Below, one piece after another: positions 18,786-26,787 of a stretch of DNA of 64,000 nt. The DNA is from Flavobacterium ajazii. GTDB lineage: Bacteria; Bacteroidota; Bacteroidia; Flavobacteriales; Flavobacteriaceae. The stretch spans positions 105,640 through 169,639 of the forward strand of contig NZ_JAAEHL010000013.1 in assembly GCF_010614725.1 (NCBI RefSeq), given 5' to 3'. The first letter of the stretch is position 1, and every line of letters starts with the position of its first letter. The notes below the pieces were generated by a model. That model did not search any database and was not told where the DNA came from. It saw nothing but the letters and a program-made list of their open reading frames with translations. The position numbers were made by a program, and so were the translations under genes.

Positions 18786-19661
18786 ATGAGACAATTGTCA
18801 ATAATATTAATCTTTTTAATTGGCTGTTCGAGAACGCTGAAAAATAAAGATATTGAGATAAAAAAAATGACTTTTAACGAAACAGAAATCTTAGAGCAGT
18901 TGGATTTAGCAGCTAATGGAACTCCAAGCAAATATTATCCTATTGGACAACCACAAGACATTAAATACAACTTTTTCCTAGACCTTGAACATGGTTATTG
19001 TGAAACTGCAGGAAGTAGAATTCATTTGTATGGAGATTCGACAAGATGGGCTGTCGTTTTTGAGAAAAGTGGCTATCAAAATCGTGGAACTTCAGCAGAA
19101 ATCGAATTAGACTATGTTGGAAACTGTATTGACTATCCTGTAGATAAATATCCCGAAAGAAATTATATAACAAATTCAGGACGTATAATTCTGATTGATT
19201 CAGGTGAGTTTGAAAGGATAGAAAACAAAGATGGTGTGGAAATGGAAACATTTGAACTTATTGACAAAGGAATAAAAGATATTAAAATTCGAGATGAATT
19301 CATTCCATTTGACAACAACTATAAAAACTATGAAAAAGTGGGAATTCAAATACGGGATTATGACAATCCTAAAAGTCTAATTGGTTTCGGAGATTTAATT
19401 CGATACTTACATGAAACAAATCCAAAACTAATTAGTGCTAGAGAAAATGAAATACGAAAACATATTCCTAAAGATATTCCAAAGCTTATGACGATTGACG
19501 AATTTCATTTTGTTAGCCCCTACGATAAGGCTAATCTGCCAAGTAAACAAGAAACATACAAATTAATAGCAAAGATTTTGACAACAAGAGATATTACAAA
19601 TTGGAAGCCGACACAAAAAACTAATAATAGTTGGAAAAATTGGGAATCGGGAAATCTATAA
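18786..19661 (+). CDS. Putative lipoprotein of unknown function
   Basis: A 291-residue protein that begins MRQLSIILIFLIGCSRTL; LIGC is a lipobox with Cys14 as the predicted lipidated residue. The mature part is polar and acidic with a Pro/Lys-rich middle, ends NSWKNWESGNL, and matches no family I can name. It follows the M28 peptidase by 43 bases but differs in style and may be an accessory gene. The following intergenic stretch (19662-19785) has sequence reminiscent of flavobacterial gene-end repeats. Confidence 0.55.
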   Translation: MRQLSIILIFLIGCSRTLKNKDIEIKKMTFNETEILEQLDLAANGTPSKYYPIGQPQDIKYNFFLDLEHGYCETAGSRIHLYGDSTRWAVVFEKSGYQNRGTSAEIELDYVGNCIDYPVDKYPERNYITNSGRIILIDSGEFERIENKDGVEMETFELIDKGIKDIKIRDEFIPFDNNYKNYEKVGIQIRDYDNPKSLIGFGDLIRYLHETNPKLISARENEIRKHIPKDIPKLMTIDEFHFVSPYDKANLPSKQETYKLIAKILTTRDITNWKPTQKTNNSWKNWESGNL

Positions 19662-19785
19662 CAGCAAAATAGCTAGCACTAACGTCTACAACGGATTTAG
19701 GTAATAGGTTTAATTGAAAGTTGGTTTTGCATTTAGGATGATTTGGAAAATATGTAAAACCATATGAAACAGAATAAGAATCCAT

Positions 19786-20514
19786 ATGAAAAAAATAATT
19801 TTTGAACTAATACTTTTTTTTCCATTATTAGTTTTTACACAGAATGCTAAACGAGGCATTATTGTTCCGGCAATTGACAGTTTGAAAACTTCCGAAAAAT
19901 ATTGTTGTGTTCTTTCTCCAGAACAAGGATTTTCAGTTTATGACAACCCAAAAGGTAAAATTATCGGAACACTAAAAAGAGTAGGTGACATAAAAAAAGA
20001 TGACCAGGTTCCGTATAAAATCTATTTTGTGACTGGCAGTAAAAAAGTACAAATTGAAAATTATATAGAAATTGGTTATGAAATTTATGCGATAAATTAC
20101 ACCGATTCAATTCAAGGGTTTGTAAAAGTTCTTGACGCATCAAAAAATTATTGGCTAAATATTACTGAAATTAGAAAACAAGGCTTTAAGCCTCTTAGTT
20201 GGTTTGATCATTTGATTAAGCAAAGTAAAAATGAGTTAGGCTATTATGCCAATGAGCCAGGGTTGAGGTTACGAAAAGAACCAAAATCTGATAGTGAAAT
20301 AATTGGTTCTGTCCGGGGAGATTTATTTGAAATTAAACTTACATCAGAAACCGTAGGGCAATGGTGTAAAGTAAATGTCATAAAATATAAAGAACATCCC
20401 TGCAACACAGAATTAACTGAGGAGCAAAATTTAGAATACAATACAGAAGGTTGGTTAAAAGTTATTGATGACAATGGAGAACCAAACCTATGGAGTTATA
20501 CGAGAGGTTGTTAA
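19786..20514 (+). CDS. Exported protein with bacterial SH3-like domain(s)
   Basis: A 242-residue protein with a signal peptide (MKKIIFELILFFPLLVFTQ). The second half has a recognisable bacterial SH3 domain: YYANEPGLRLRKEPKSDSEI followed by IGSVRGDLFEIKL and GQWCKVNV (about 152-195). The first half (FSVYDNPKGKIIGTLKRVG) may be a divergent second copy. Such domains bind peptides or wall components; no catalytic domain is present. It stands alone, with no clear operon partner. Confidence 0.6.
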   Translation: MKKIIFELILFFPLLVFTQNAKRGIIVPAIDSLKTSEKYCCVLSPEQGFSVYDNPKGKIIGTLKRVGDIKKDDQVPYKIYFVTGSKKVQIENYIEIGYEIYAINYTDSIQGFVKVLDASKNYWLNITEIRKQGFKPLSWFDHLIKQSKNELGYYANEPGLRLRKEPKSDSEIIGSVRGDLFEIKLTSETVGQWCKVNVIKYKEHPCNTELTEEQNLEYNTEGWLKVIDDNGEPNLWSYTRGC

Positions 20515-20557
20515 TTCTGCTTTAACATCTGTATTCATAATTTTTGTATTTCAATAA

Positions 20558-20863
20558 TCATGATTTCATCGCAATCACATAATACAAAAAGGCAATAGGA
20601 ATATTACTCAATAGCAACAAAATTTTTACAGATATATCTTTTCGTTCATTATATAATTTTATAAAACTATCTGTCAGATGAAACAGCATAATTCCGTTTA
20701 GAAGCAAAGCTGAAACAACAAACGGAAAAGCAAATACCAGAACATTAGTATTTTTGTTGGTGAACATATAAAAAGCAAATAAGAGAGTACTGATTATAAA
20801 AGTTCCAATTACCAATTCAATAGTCCGGGTTTCCTCTGAAAGTTTTTTTTGGATCGTTTGCAT
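20558..20863 (-). CDS. Small membrane protein, unknown
   Basis: The start chosen is MQTIQKKLSEETRTIELVIG (complement of 20861-20863), which begins 5 bases after the upstream stop; a longer frame to 20908 would overlap the Coq4-like gene and has an unlikely N-terminus. The 101-residue product has three to four hydrophobic helices (IGTFIISTLLFAFYMF, VLVFAFPFVVSALLLNGIM, ILLLLSNIPIAFLYYVIA). No family recognised. It is probably co-transcribed with the Coq4-like gene. Confidence 0.55.
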   Translation of the reverse strand: MQTIQKKLSEETRTIELVIGTFIISTLLFAFYMFTNKNTNVLVFAFPFVVSALLLNGIMLFHLTDSFIKLYNERKDISVKILLLLSNIPIAFLYYVIAMKS

Positions 20864-20867
20864 AAGG

Positions 20868-21320
20868 TTAAATATTAAAAATGTGTTGAATCGTTTTAAT
20901 GGGTACAAAAAGCATATTTGAAAAATTCAGATAATGAAATGAATGTGCTTTTTTGCCTCTTTTGTATTGTTCAATAAAATACTTGATTTGTTTAGGATAG
21001 AAGGGAGTTCCCGAAAAGATTACCAAAAACAAATACATACTTCTCTTTCCGTTTCCTAAAAGATAATACTGCATCCCGATTTCATCAATAACTGAAATTC
21101 CGGTATTCGTTAAAACATGAATGACATCATGATCTTCTAATTTGGGCTGCATATCAAAATGATTTTTATCAAGAAAGTTTCCTAAGCCAAATCCTAAACT
21201 GCCTTCCGGATAGTTTAGGAGCGTTGCTTTGTCAATTTCCCAGGGTTTGTTTCTTTTAAAGTATTTTTGATAAGGTACTTTGGTACATTCATAAAGTTTT
21301 TCGATCAGGTAGTCTTTCAT
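20868..21320 (-). CDS. Coq4-like protein
   Basis: A 150-residue protein with the metal-site signature of the Coq4 family, HD-x2-H-x11-E: His64, Asp65, His68 and Glu80 in EDHDVIHVL...SVIDE. YPEGSLGFGLGNFL upstream also fits the family. In eukaryotes Coq4 works in ubiquinone ring decarboxylation and hydroxylation. Flavobacteria are known for menaquinone, so a different role is likely here. Many bacterial relatives are annotated only as Coq4 family. Confidence 0.65.
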   Translation of the reverse strand: MKDYLIEKLYECTKVPYQKYFKRNKPWEIDKATLLNYPEGSLGFGLGNFLDKNHFDMQPKLEDHDVIHVLTNTGISVIDEIGMQYYLLGNGKRSMYLFLVIFSGTPFYPKQIKYFIEQYKRGKKAHSFHYLNFSNMLFVPIKTIQHIFNI

Positions 21321-21437
21321 GGTTTTATATTTTAAAGCTCTTTGAAATTCAAAGTTAAATAGGGAATAAAAAAGCTAAATTGAAATAGCTTTTAATAGTT
21401 ATTGGTTTTTGGTTGTTTGTTGTTGGGTTTTGAACAT

Positions 21438-21488
21438 GTCAGACTGAGTCCGTTCGGCTTCGCTCAGGATAAACTCAGTTGAAGCCCT
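21438..21488. repeat. Flavobacterial TGTCAGACTGAG / CTTCGCTCAG intergenic repeat
   Basis: The stretch TGTCAGACTGAGTCCG followed by GGCTTCGCTCAGG and ACTCAGTTGAAGCC is a GC-richer island in AT-rich spacer DNA. CTGAGTCCG and CGCTCAG form partial inverted copies. From memory, variants of 'GACTTCGCTCAGTCTGACA' are dispersed through Flavobacterium genomes. No coding function is seen. Confidence 0.5.
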
Positions 21489-21549
21489 TTAAATTAAAAG
21501 CTCTAACTCCCCACAGTATAACATTTCTTTTATAAATTATTAGTGTTTC

Positions 21550-22227
21550 TTAATAATTATCGAAAACCGTTGTCAAAAGTTTAGAATCGGCAAGGTCAGA
21601 AGGGGCAACGACTTTTTCGTTAAGCGGAATCTCATTGCCGTAACGTTCTTTCAATATAGTTTGAACTCTCGGATCGTCTAAACTAAATTCTTTCAGTTCT
21701 CTAAGTTGTGAAAGTTCAATTCCGGCTCCGTTTTTATATATTTTCCAGACTAATTCAGAGCAATAGATTCTGTTGTCTGTCCATTCAAAGTAAGCATCGT
21801 ATTCTTTGCCGATAAATTGATTTCCGTAGGATTTCATTTTTTGAAGCGTTTCTGCATTCAAAACTGCTGAGGCATTTTTTAATCTTTTTACAACATATTT
21901 GGAATTTCTTCCATGCCTGATCCAGTTTTCCAATGGTGTTACTTTTACAGGCTGAACAGCTTCAAAGACAAATTGTTTACCGTTTTCAGTAAAAATTATA
22001 CCACAGTGGGAAAACTTCGATTTTGTTGCAATTCGTACAGCTTCAAATTGAGCTGATTCAGAGGTCTGAAAAATAATATCGCCATCTTTGAATTTGTCTG
22101 AAGTAATCTTTTCCGGCTTAGTTCCTGTAAACGGATTATTAGGAAAAACTTTTGTTGCCACAAACAAGGCACATCCAAAACTTAGGATGAAAGTAATAAG
22201 CGTAAATAAATATTTCTTGTTTTTCAT
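21550..22227 (-). CDS. YiiX-like permuted papain-fold hydrolase
   Basis: A 225-residue protein with an N-terminal signal anchor. KDGDIIFQTS at 47-56 and FSHCGIIF at 72-79 give the conserved His74; the Cys nucleophile is Cys156 in IYCSELVWKIY. This order, His before Cys, is the circularly permuted NlpC/P60 (YiiX/YebB) arrangement. Members are amidases or peptidases acting on cell wall peptides or lipids. It likely acts in the periplasm. It follows the terminator of the upstream TlpA gene and so has its own promoter. Confidence 0.75.
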   Translation of the reverse strand: MKNKKYLFTLITFILSFGCALFVATKVFPNNPFTGTKPEKITSDKFKDGDIIFQTSESAQFEAVRIATKSKFSHCGIIFTENGKQFVFEAVQPVKVTPLENWIRHGRNSKYVVKRLKNASAVLNAETLQKMKSYGNQFIGKEYDAYFEWTDNRIYCSELVWKIYKNGAGIELSQLRELKEFSLDDPRVQTILKERYGNEIPLNEKVVAPSDLADSKLLTTVFDNY

Positions 22228-22272
22228 AAAGTGTAAATTAAAGTACTTTGAGTTACAAAGTAAGTAATAAAA

Positions 22273-22305
22273 AAAATAGCTGCCAAATAAATCGACAGCT
22301 ATTTT
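22273..22305 (-). terminator. Terminator of the small TlpA gene
   Basis: A perfect 10-bp inverted repeat AAAATAGCTG / CAGCTATTTT, which on the minus strand runs into a T tract. It lies 75 bases downstream of the TlpA-family stop. Confidence 0.7.
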
Positions 22306-22379
22306 CGGAAATATAATAAAAGTGGTTTTTCGGGATTAAATTCTTCTGACTGCCTTATTTTGCAAGAGAAGAATAAAGA

Positions 22380-22871
22380 TTAATTACTTGTAAGTTGTTT
22401 TACCAGCTCGTTTAGTTTGACACCGTGAATGTTTTTTGCTATGATAATTCCGTTTTTATCCAGTAAAAAGTTATAAGGGAGCGCCTGTACCATATAGTCT
22501 GAAACAACTGGCGAACTCCAGTATTTTAAATCACTTACCTGTGTCCACGGAAGTTTCAGTTTTGTAATTGTTCCGGCCCATGTTGGTTTTTTTGAATCTA
22601 GAGAAACGCCGTAAATAGAAAGTTTATCAGGATAGGTGTTGTATAATTTTAGTAATTCCGGCTGTTCTTTTATGCAAGGACCACACCATGTAGCCCAGAA
22701 GTCAACTAATACCAGTGTCCCTCTTAAAGATGAAAGAGCAACTTTTTCTCCTTTTGTATCCGGAAGGTCAATTTCCGGGGCGATGTCACCAATTTCAAGA
22801 CCTACAACCTGTGCCTGAGTATTATTGATAAAAAGAGACAATAATAGTGCAGTAAAAAACATTTTTTTCAT
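22380..22871 (-). CDS. TlpA-family periplasmic thioredoxin
   Basis: A 163-residue protein made of a signal peptide (residues 1-20) and one thioredoxin domain with WCGPC at 62-66 in VDFWATWCGPCIKEQPELL, plus the cis-Pro region ALPYNFLLDKNG. It should act as a periplasmic disulfide reductase, for example in cytochrome c maturation or in reducing secreted proteins. It is a single-gene unit with its own terminator. Confidence 0.88.
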   Translation of the reverse strand: MKKMFFTALLLSLFINNTQAQVVGLEIGDIAPEIDLPDTKGEKVALSSLRGTLVLVDFWATWCGPCIKEQPELLKLYNTYPDKLSIYGVSLDSKKPTWAGTITKLKLPWTQVSDLKYWSSPVVSDYMVQALPYNFLLDKNGIIIAKNIHGVKLNELVKQLTSN

Positions 22872-23021
22872 AATTCAGCGATCAATTTGGGGAATGAATC
22901 CTGTTTTTATTTTCGCACAAATATAAATAACAGTATTTAAATTTTCTCAATAAAAGTAAGTATTTCAGGATAATTTGTTTTAAATATCACGAAGACAGAA
23001 TTTTATTTTTATCTCAGAGCT

Positions 23022-23822
23022 TTAATTATTTTGATTTTCCCTGATATATTCTGCCACTTCAACCATTGGGGCTGTCCAGATATCTTTTTTTCTTTTCTTT
23101 AAATATTCCAGTAATTTTTGATGTTCTTTCAAATCGATATTCAAAGGATGTTCGCCGCCTACGCCATGAAAAAGAAAAACAATAAAAGAGCCTTTTTTCT
23201 CCGCTTCTTCAATTTGCGCTATCATTTGTTCGGCGGTACTTCCGTTTTGGAAAAACGAATTTACATTAGAAAAATCAACATCCTTCATGTTTGCATAGCC
23301 AGAAACAACGCCTCTGGCAGCCACAAAATCATTTTTTAGAAAATTATAATAAAGTGTATCCTTAATGGTTAAATCTCCGCAAGGATAAGCAAATGTACGT
23401 TCAGTTTTACCATCAATTGCATTCAATAAAGTATTTGTAATTCTGATTTCATTGACCGCCCTTGCAACTGTATATTTTGATAAATCAGTTTCTGCGGTAA
23501 CAAAACCTCTTCCAGGCAAACTGCCGTCACATGGATGGTTGAGAGTATGATTGCCCAGCTCATGTCCCTGTTTTGCAGCAATTCGCCATTCGGGAATTCT
23601 TTTTGAAACAACAGGGGAGTTGCCTATCAGATAAAATGTTCCTTTGAACTGATACGAATTCAGCATCGGAATAACCTTGTCAAGATGAATATTTAGGGCA
23701 TCATCATAAGTCAGTACAACGGCACATTTTTTACCATTCCAGTTTCGGCTTTCTGACTGGGCAAATGCCGAAGTATTTATTAAAGATAGCACTAAGAAAG
23801 CGATGCAGTTTTTTAGATTCAT
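23022..23822 (-). CDS. Exported polysaccharide deacetylase (NodB/CE4)
   Basis: A 266-residue protein with a signal peptide (cleavage near AFAQ, residue 22). The NodB motif 1 TYDD (38-41, Asp40/Asp41) and motif 2 HTLNH (92-96, metal-binding His pair) are both present, followed by RTFAYPCGD. It removes acetyl groups from a polysaccharide or oligosaccharide in the periplasm or outside. It lies downstream of the GH3 gene on the same strand, separated by a short repeat tract, and may serve the same glycan-degrading function. Confidence 0.82.
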   Translation of the reverse strand: MNLKNCIAFLVLSLINTSAFAQSESRNWNGKKCAVVLTYDDALNIHLDKVIPMLNSYQFKGTFYLIGNSPVVSKRIPEWRIAAKQGHELGNHTLNHPCDGSLPGRGFVTAETDLSKYTVARAVNEIRITNTLLNAIDGKTERTFAYPCGDLTIKDTLYYNFLKNDFVAARGVVSGYANMKDVDFSNVNSFFQNGSTAEQMIAQIEEAEKKGSFIVFLFHGVGGEHPLNIDLKEHQKLLEYLKKRKKDIWTAPMVEVAEYIRENQNN

Positions 23823-23884
23823 ATTTTGGTTTAATTGATTAAGTTACCAGATTTTTATTTGTATCGTCGTTTCATTCTTACCAT

Positions 23885-23955
23885 TTTTCAATTGCCATTT
23901 TCAATTGCCATTTTCATTTTCATTTTCATTGCCATTGAAATTGTCATTGAAATTG
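23885..23955. repeat. Short tandem repeats between GH3 and deacetylase genes
   Basis: Two exact tandem copies of TTTTCAATTGCCA (23885-23910) are followed by three copies of TTTTCA (23911-23928) and two copies of CATTGAAATTG (23933-23955), just past the GH3 stop. The tract is a likely slippage site and also has self-complementary parts (CAATTG-type cores). Confidence 0.75.
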
Positions 23956-23961
23956 AATTTG

Positions 23962-26580
23962 TTATTGTATTTCAATAGTTTTAGTTACAATGTTTCCACT
24001 GGTTTTATTAGACTCATCGGGCTGATTTCCTCCAACAGCAATTTTTACTTTACCATTGTATTGCTGCTGATTTCCTTCGACGGTAATGTATGAAAGATCT
24101 TCAGGTGAAAGTGTAAATGTAACTGTTTTGCTTTCTCCGGCTTCAAGACTGATTCGCTCAAATCCTTTCAAAGTTTTCAAAGGTGCTTTTATCGATGCAT
24201 TTTCATTAATAACATACAACTGAACGACTTCTTCACCCGAAATTTTACCTGTATTAGTTACTTTAATGGAGACAGGAATAGTTTTGCCTTTTGCTATTGG
24301 AGAAGCAATTTTTAAATTATCATACTTAAATGTGGTATAACTAAGTCCGTATCCAAATCCATAAAGAGGAGCTCCTTTAAAATAGCGATACGTTCTGTTA
24401 TCCATTTTATAATCAACAAAGGAAGCTAAGTCGGCGTCGCTTTTATAAAATGTAACGGGCAATCTTCCCGCCGGATTGTAATCTCCAAAAATAATATCTG
24501 CAACAGCGGTTCCGGCTGCTTGTCCGCCATACCAGGAATTTACAATTGCAGGTATATTTTCAGCTTCCCACGGAATGGCAATGGCACTTCCGGTCATCAT
24601 GACAAAAACGACTGGTTTTCCGGTAGTTTTCAGCGATTTCAACAATTCAGTCTGAATTTCAGGCAATAAAATAGAGGTTCGGTCGCCTCCTTTGAAACCG
24701 GGAAAATTAACTTTCATTTCTTCGCCTTCGAGTTGAGGTGATATTCCGCCAACAAAAACAAAAGCATCGGTATCTTTTATACGATTGGTAAGTAAATTGA
24801 AATCAGTTTTCTCATAATTTCCTGCGTGTAAGGCTGCATTGGCTTTTCCGTCTCCCTGCCAGTATTCGACCACTAAATTATAAACAGAACCTTTTTTCGT
24901 TTTTAGCTGATAGGTTTGCCCTCCCCAGCGATTTTTTTTCCAGGCATTCAAAACTTCTTTTCCGTCAATCAAAAATCGGTAGCCATCATCTGCGGTAAGC
25001 TCAAATGTAATACTGCCATCTTGTAACGCTGTAAAATTGGTTGTGTAGCGTGCGGAAAAATTATTGGCTTTTATCGATTTTGTAACTACTTCGCCTTCCT
25101 GCCACAGGTTATTGATTTCTGTTTCAGTCCGAATCGTTTCAGGATCACCTGAAAGGTTTGTGTTACTGAAATATTCGGCTTTAAAACCTTGTTTTCCTTC
25201 AAACGAATATTGGTTTTTAACATTCGCATAAACCAATAAAGTATCATTCGTAAAATTTACGGCTTTCTCATAAACCACTTCTGTATCTTTCCCTACTTTT
25301 TCTTTGATGCCTTGTAAAACGGTTGTCAGTTTAGAGGGGATTCCGTTGTAATTTCCTAAAATAGCAATTGAATTATCTGCATTTGGGCCAAGTACCACAA
25401 TTTTTTTTAGTTTTTTGCTCAATGGAAGGGTTCTGTTTTCGTTTTTAAGCAACACCATGGATTGTCTTGCCATTTTTAGGGCATGTATTTTATGTTCATC
25501 ACTTTCTAAGACTGTTGCAGGCGTCTGAGCATATTTTACCATTTCGACAGGATCAAACATTCCTAATCTGAAACGGATCATAAAAAGACGTTTTACGGAA
25601 ATATCAATTTGTTTTTCAGAGATTTTTCCTGATTTTACGGCCTGTACCAAAGCTTTATAGGCATCAGTTCCGCAATCAATATCGGTTCCGTGGAAAACAG
25701 CATCAGCAGAAGCAGATTCAGCATCTGGGTGGGTTTTATGGTTTTTAAAGAAATCGTCAATCGCCCAGCAGTCAGAAGTTACATAACCGTCAAACTTCCA
25801 TTGTTTTCTTAAAATATCAGTCATTAGAATATCACTCGCACAACAAGGCTGGGTTCTAAAAGCATTGTAAGCACACATAACTCCGGCAACTTTCGATTCG
25901 GTTACCAGTTTTTGAAAAGCAGGCAAATAGGTATCCCAAAGTTCATAAGGCGTTACATCAACATCAAAAGTATGGCGCAGAGGTTCCGGACCGCTGTGAA
26001 CGGCATAATGTTTGGCGCATGCAGCTGCTTTTAGGTATTTTGGATCGTCTCCCTGTAGGCCTTTTACAAATGAATCGCCTAAAACAGCTGTCAAATAAGG
26101 GTCTTCACCATAGGTTTCCTGTCCGCGTCCCCATCGTGGATCACGAAAAATATTGATATTGGGTGTCCAGTAAGTAAGTCCGAGGTAACGTTCATTGGTC
26201 CGGCCTGATTCGACAGCTTTGTTATAAATAGCTCTTCCTTCGAGCGCAGAATAATCGGCCATTTTAAAAAGTGAATTTTTATCAAAAGTCGCCGCCATGG
26301 CAATAGCCTGCGGATAAACAGTGACTTTAAAAGGCGTTCTTGCCACTCCGTGAAGCGTTTCATTCCACCAGTCATACGCAGGAATTTCGAGTCTTGGAAT
26401 AGCAGGAGAGGAGTTGAGCATTTGTGATACTTTTTCTTCCAGCGTTAGTTGGCTTACAAGATCATCAACTCTTTTTTCAAAACTTAAATTTGGATTCTGA
26501 AAAAGAAATTTTTCTTTTTTTTCCTGACTGTTTGCCTGTAAGGCTGTAGCCAAAATTAGAAGACAAAGAAATGGTTTCAT
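23962..26580 (-). CDS. GH3 beta-glycosidase with inserted PA14 domain
   Basis: An 872-residue exported glycosidase with signal peptide at 1-18. The first GH3 domain has RDPRWGRGQETYGEDP (146-161), KHYAVHSGPE (190-199) and the nucleophile Asp270 in YVTSDCWAIDD. A second alpha/beta sandwich starts near 380 and is interrupted by a PA14 carbohydrate-binding domain (about 455-590, GFKAEYFSN to WQGDGKANAALHAG). A fibronectin-like C-terminal domain (about 760-860) follows. PA14-containing GH3 enzymes act as beta-glucosidases or beta-xylosidases on plant oligosaccharides. The LacI-type gene is divergent and close. Confidence 0.9.
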   Translation of the reverse strand: MKPFLCLLILATALQANSQEKKEKFLFQNPNLSFEKRVDDLVSQLTLEEKVSQMLNSSPAIPRLEIPAYDWWNETLHGVARTPFKVTVYPQAIAMAATFDKNSLFKMADYSALEGRAIYNKAVESGRTNERYLGLTYWTPNINIFRDPRWGRGQETYGEDPYLTAVLGDSFVKGLQGDDPKYLKAAACAKHYAVHSGPEPLRHTFDVDVTPYELWDTYLPAFQKLVTESKVAGVMCAYNAFRTQPCCASDILMTDILRKQWKFDGYVTSDCWAIDDFFKNHKTHPDAESASADAVFHGTDIDCGTDAYKALVQAVKSGKISEKQIDISVKRLFMIRFRLGMFDPVEMVKYAQTPATVLESDEHKIHALKMARQSMVLLKNENRTLPLSKKLKKIVVLGPNADNSIAILGNYNGIPSKLTTVLQGIKEKVGKDTEVVYEKAVNFTNDTLLVYANVKNQYSFEGKQGFKAEYFSNTNLSGDPETIRTETEINNLWQEGEVVTKSIKANNFSARYTTNFTALQDGSITFELTADDGYRFLIDGKEVLNAWKKNRWGGQTYQLKTKKGSVYNLVVEYWQGDGKANAALHAGNYEKTDFNLLTNRIKDTDAFVFVGGISPQLEGEEMKVNFPGFKGGDRTSILLPEIQTELLKSLKTTGKPVVFVMMTGSAIAIPWEAENIPAIVNSWYGGQAAGTAVADIIFGDYNPAGRLPVTFYKSDADLASFVDYKMDNRTYRYFKGAPLYGFGYGLSYTTFKYDNLKIASPIAKGKTIPVSIKVTNTGKISGEEVVQLYVINENASIKAPLKTLKGFERISLEAGESKTVTFTLSPEDLSYITVEGNQQQYNGKVKIAVGGNQPDESNKTSGNIVTKTIEIQ

Positions 26581-26641
26581 ATAATTGTAGTTTTCAAAAA
26601 TGATGGTTAGATAGTTTATTCAGATAAAAAATAAAAATAAC

Positions 26642-26653
26642 ACAACCGATTGT
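26642..26653. promoter_or_regulatory. Candidate LacI-family operator
   Basis: ACAACCGATTGT is a near-perfect 12-bp palindrome with the central CpG usual for LacI/PurR-type operators. It lies 62 bases upstream of the GH3 start and 135 bases upstream of the divergent regulator, the expected place for a local repressor site. Inferred only from symmetry and location. Confidence 0.4.
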
Positions 26654-26787
26654 ATAAAGAAAATATTTTTTAAATAATAAAGTTAAAAAATTAGGGAAAA
26701 TAGTTACAATCCTAAAAGCTGAAAATGTTTTTGAAGATTGTTTATAGGAGAAATTATTATATTTACACTACAATTATTACTTATTCC

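Noticed and set aside
20864..20908. Longer N-terminus (MYPLKRFNTFLIFNL) for the small membrane protein
   Set aside because: It would overlap the Coq4-like gene by 41 bases. The internal ATG at 20863 gives a normal start right after the upstream stop.
26725..26787. Upstream ATG of the LacI-type regulator
   Set aside because: The added 21 residues (MFLKIVYRRNYYIYTT...) are unlike any LacI N-terminus, while the ATG at 26788 starts just before the HTH.
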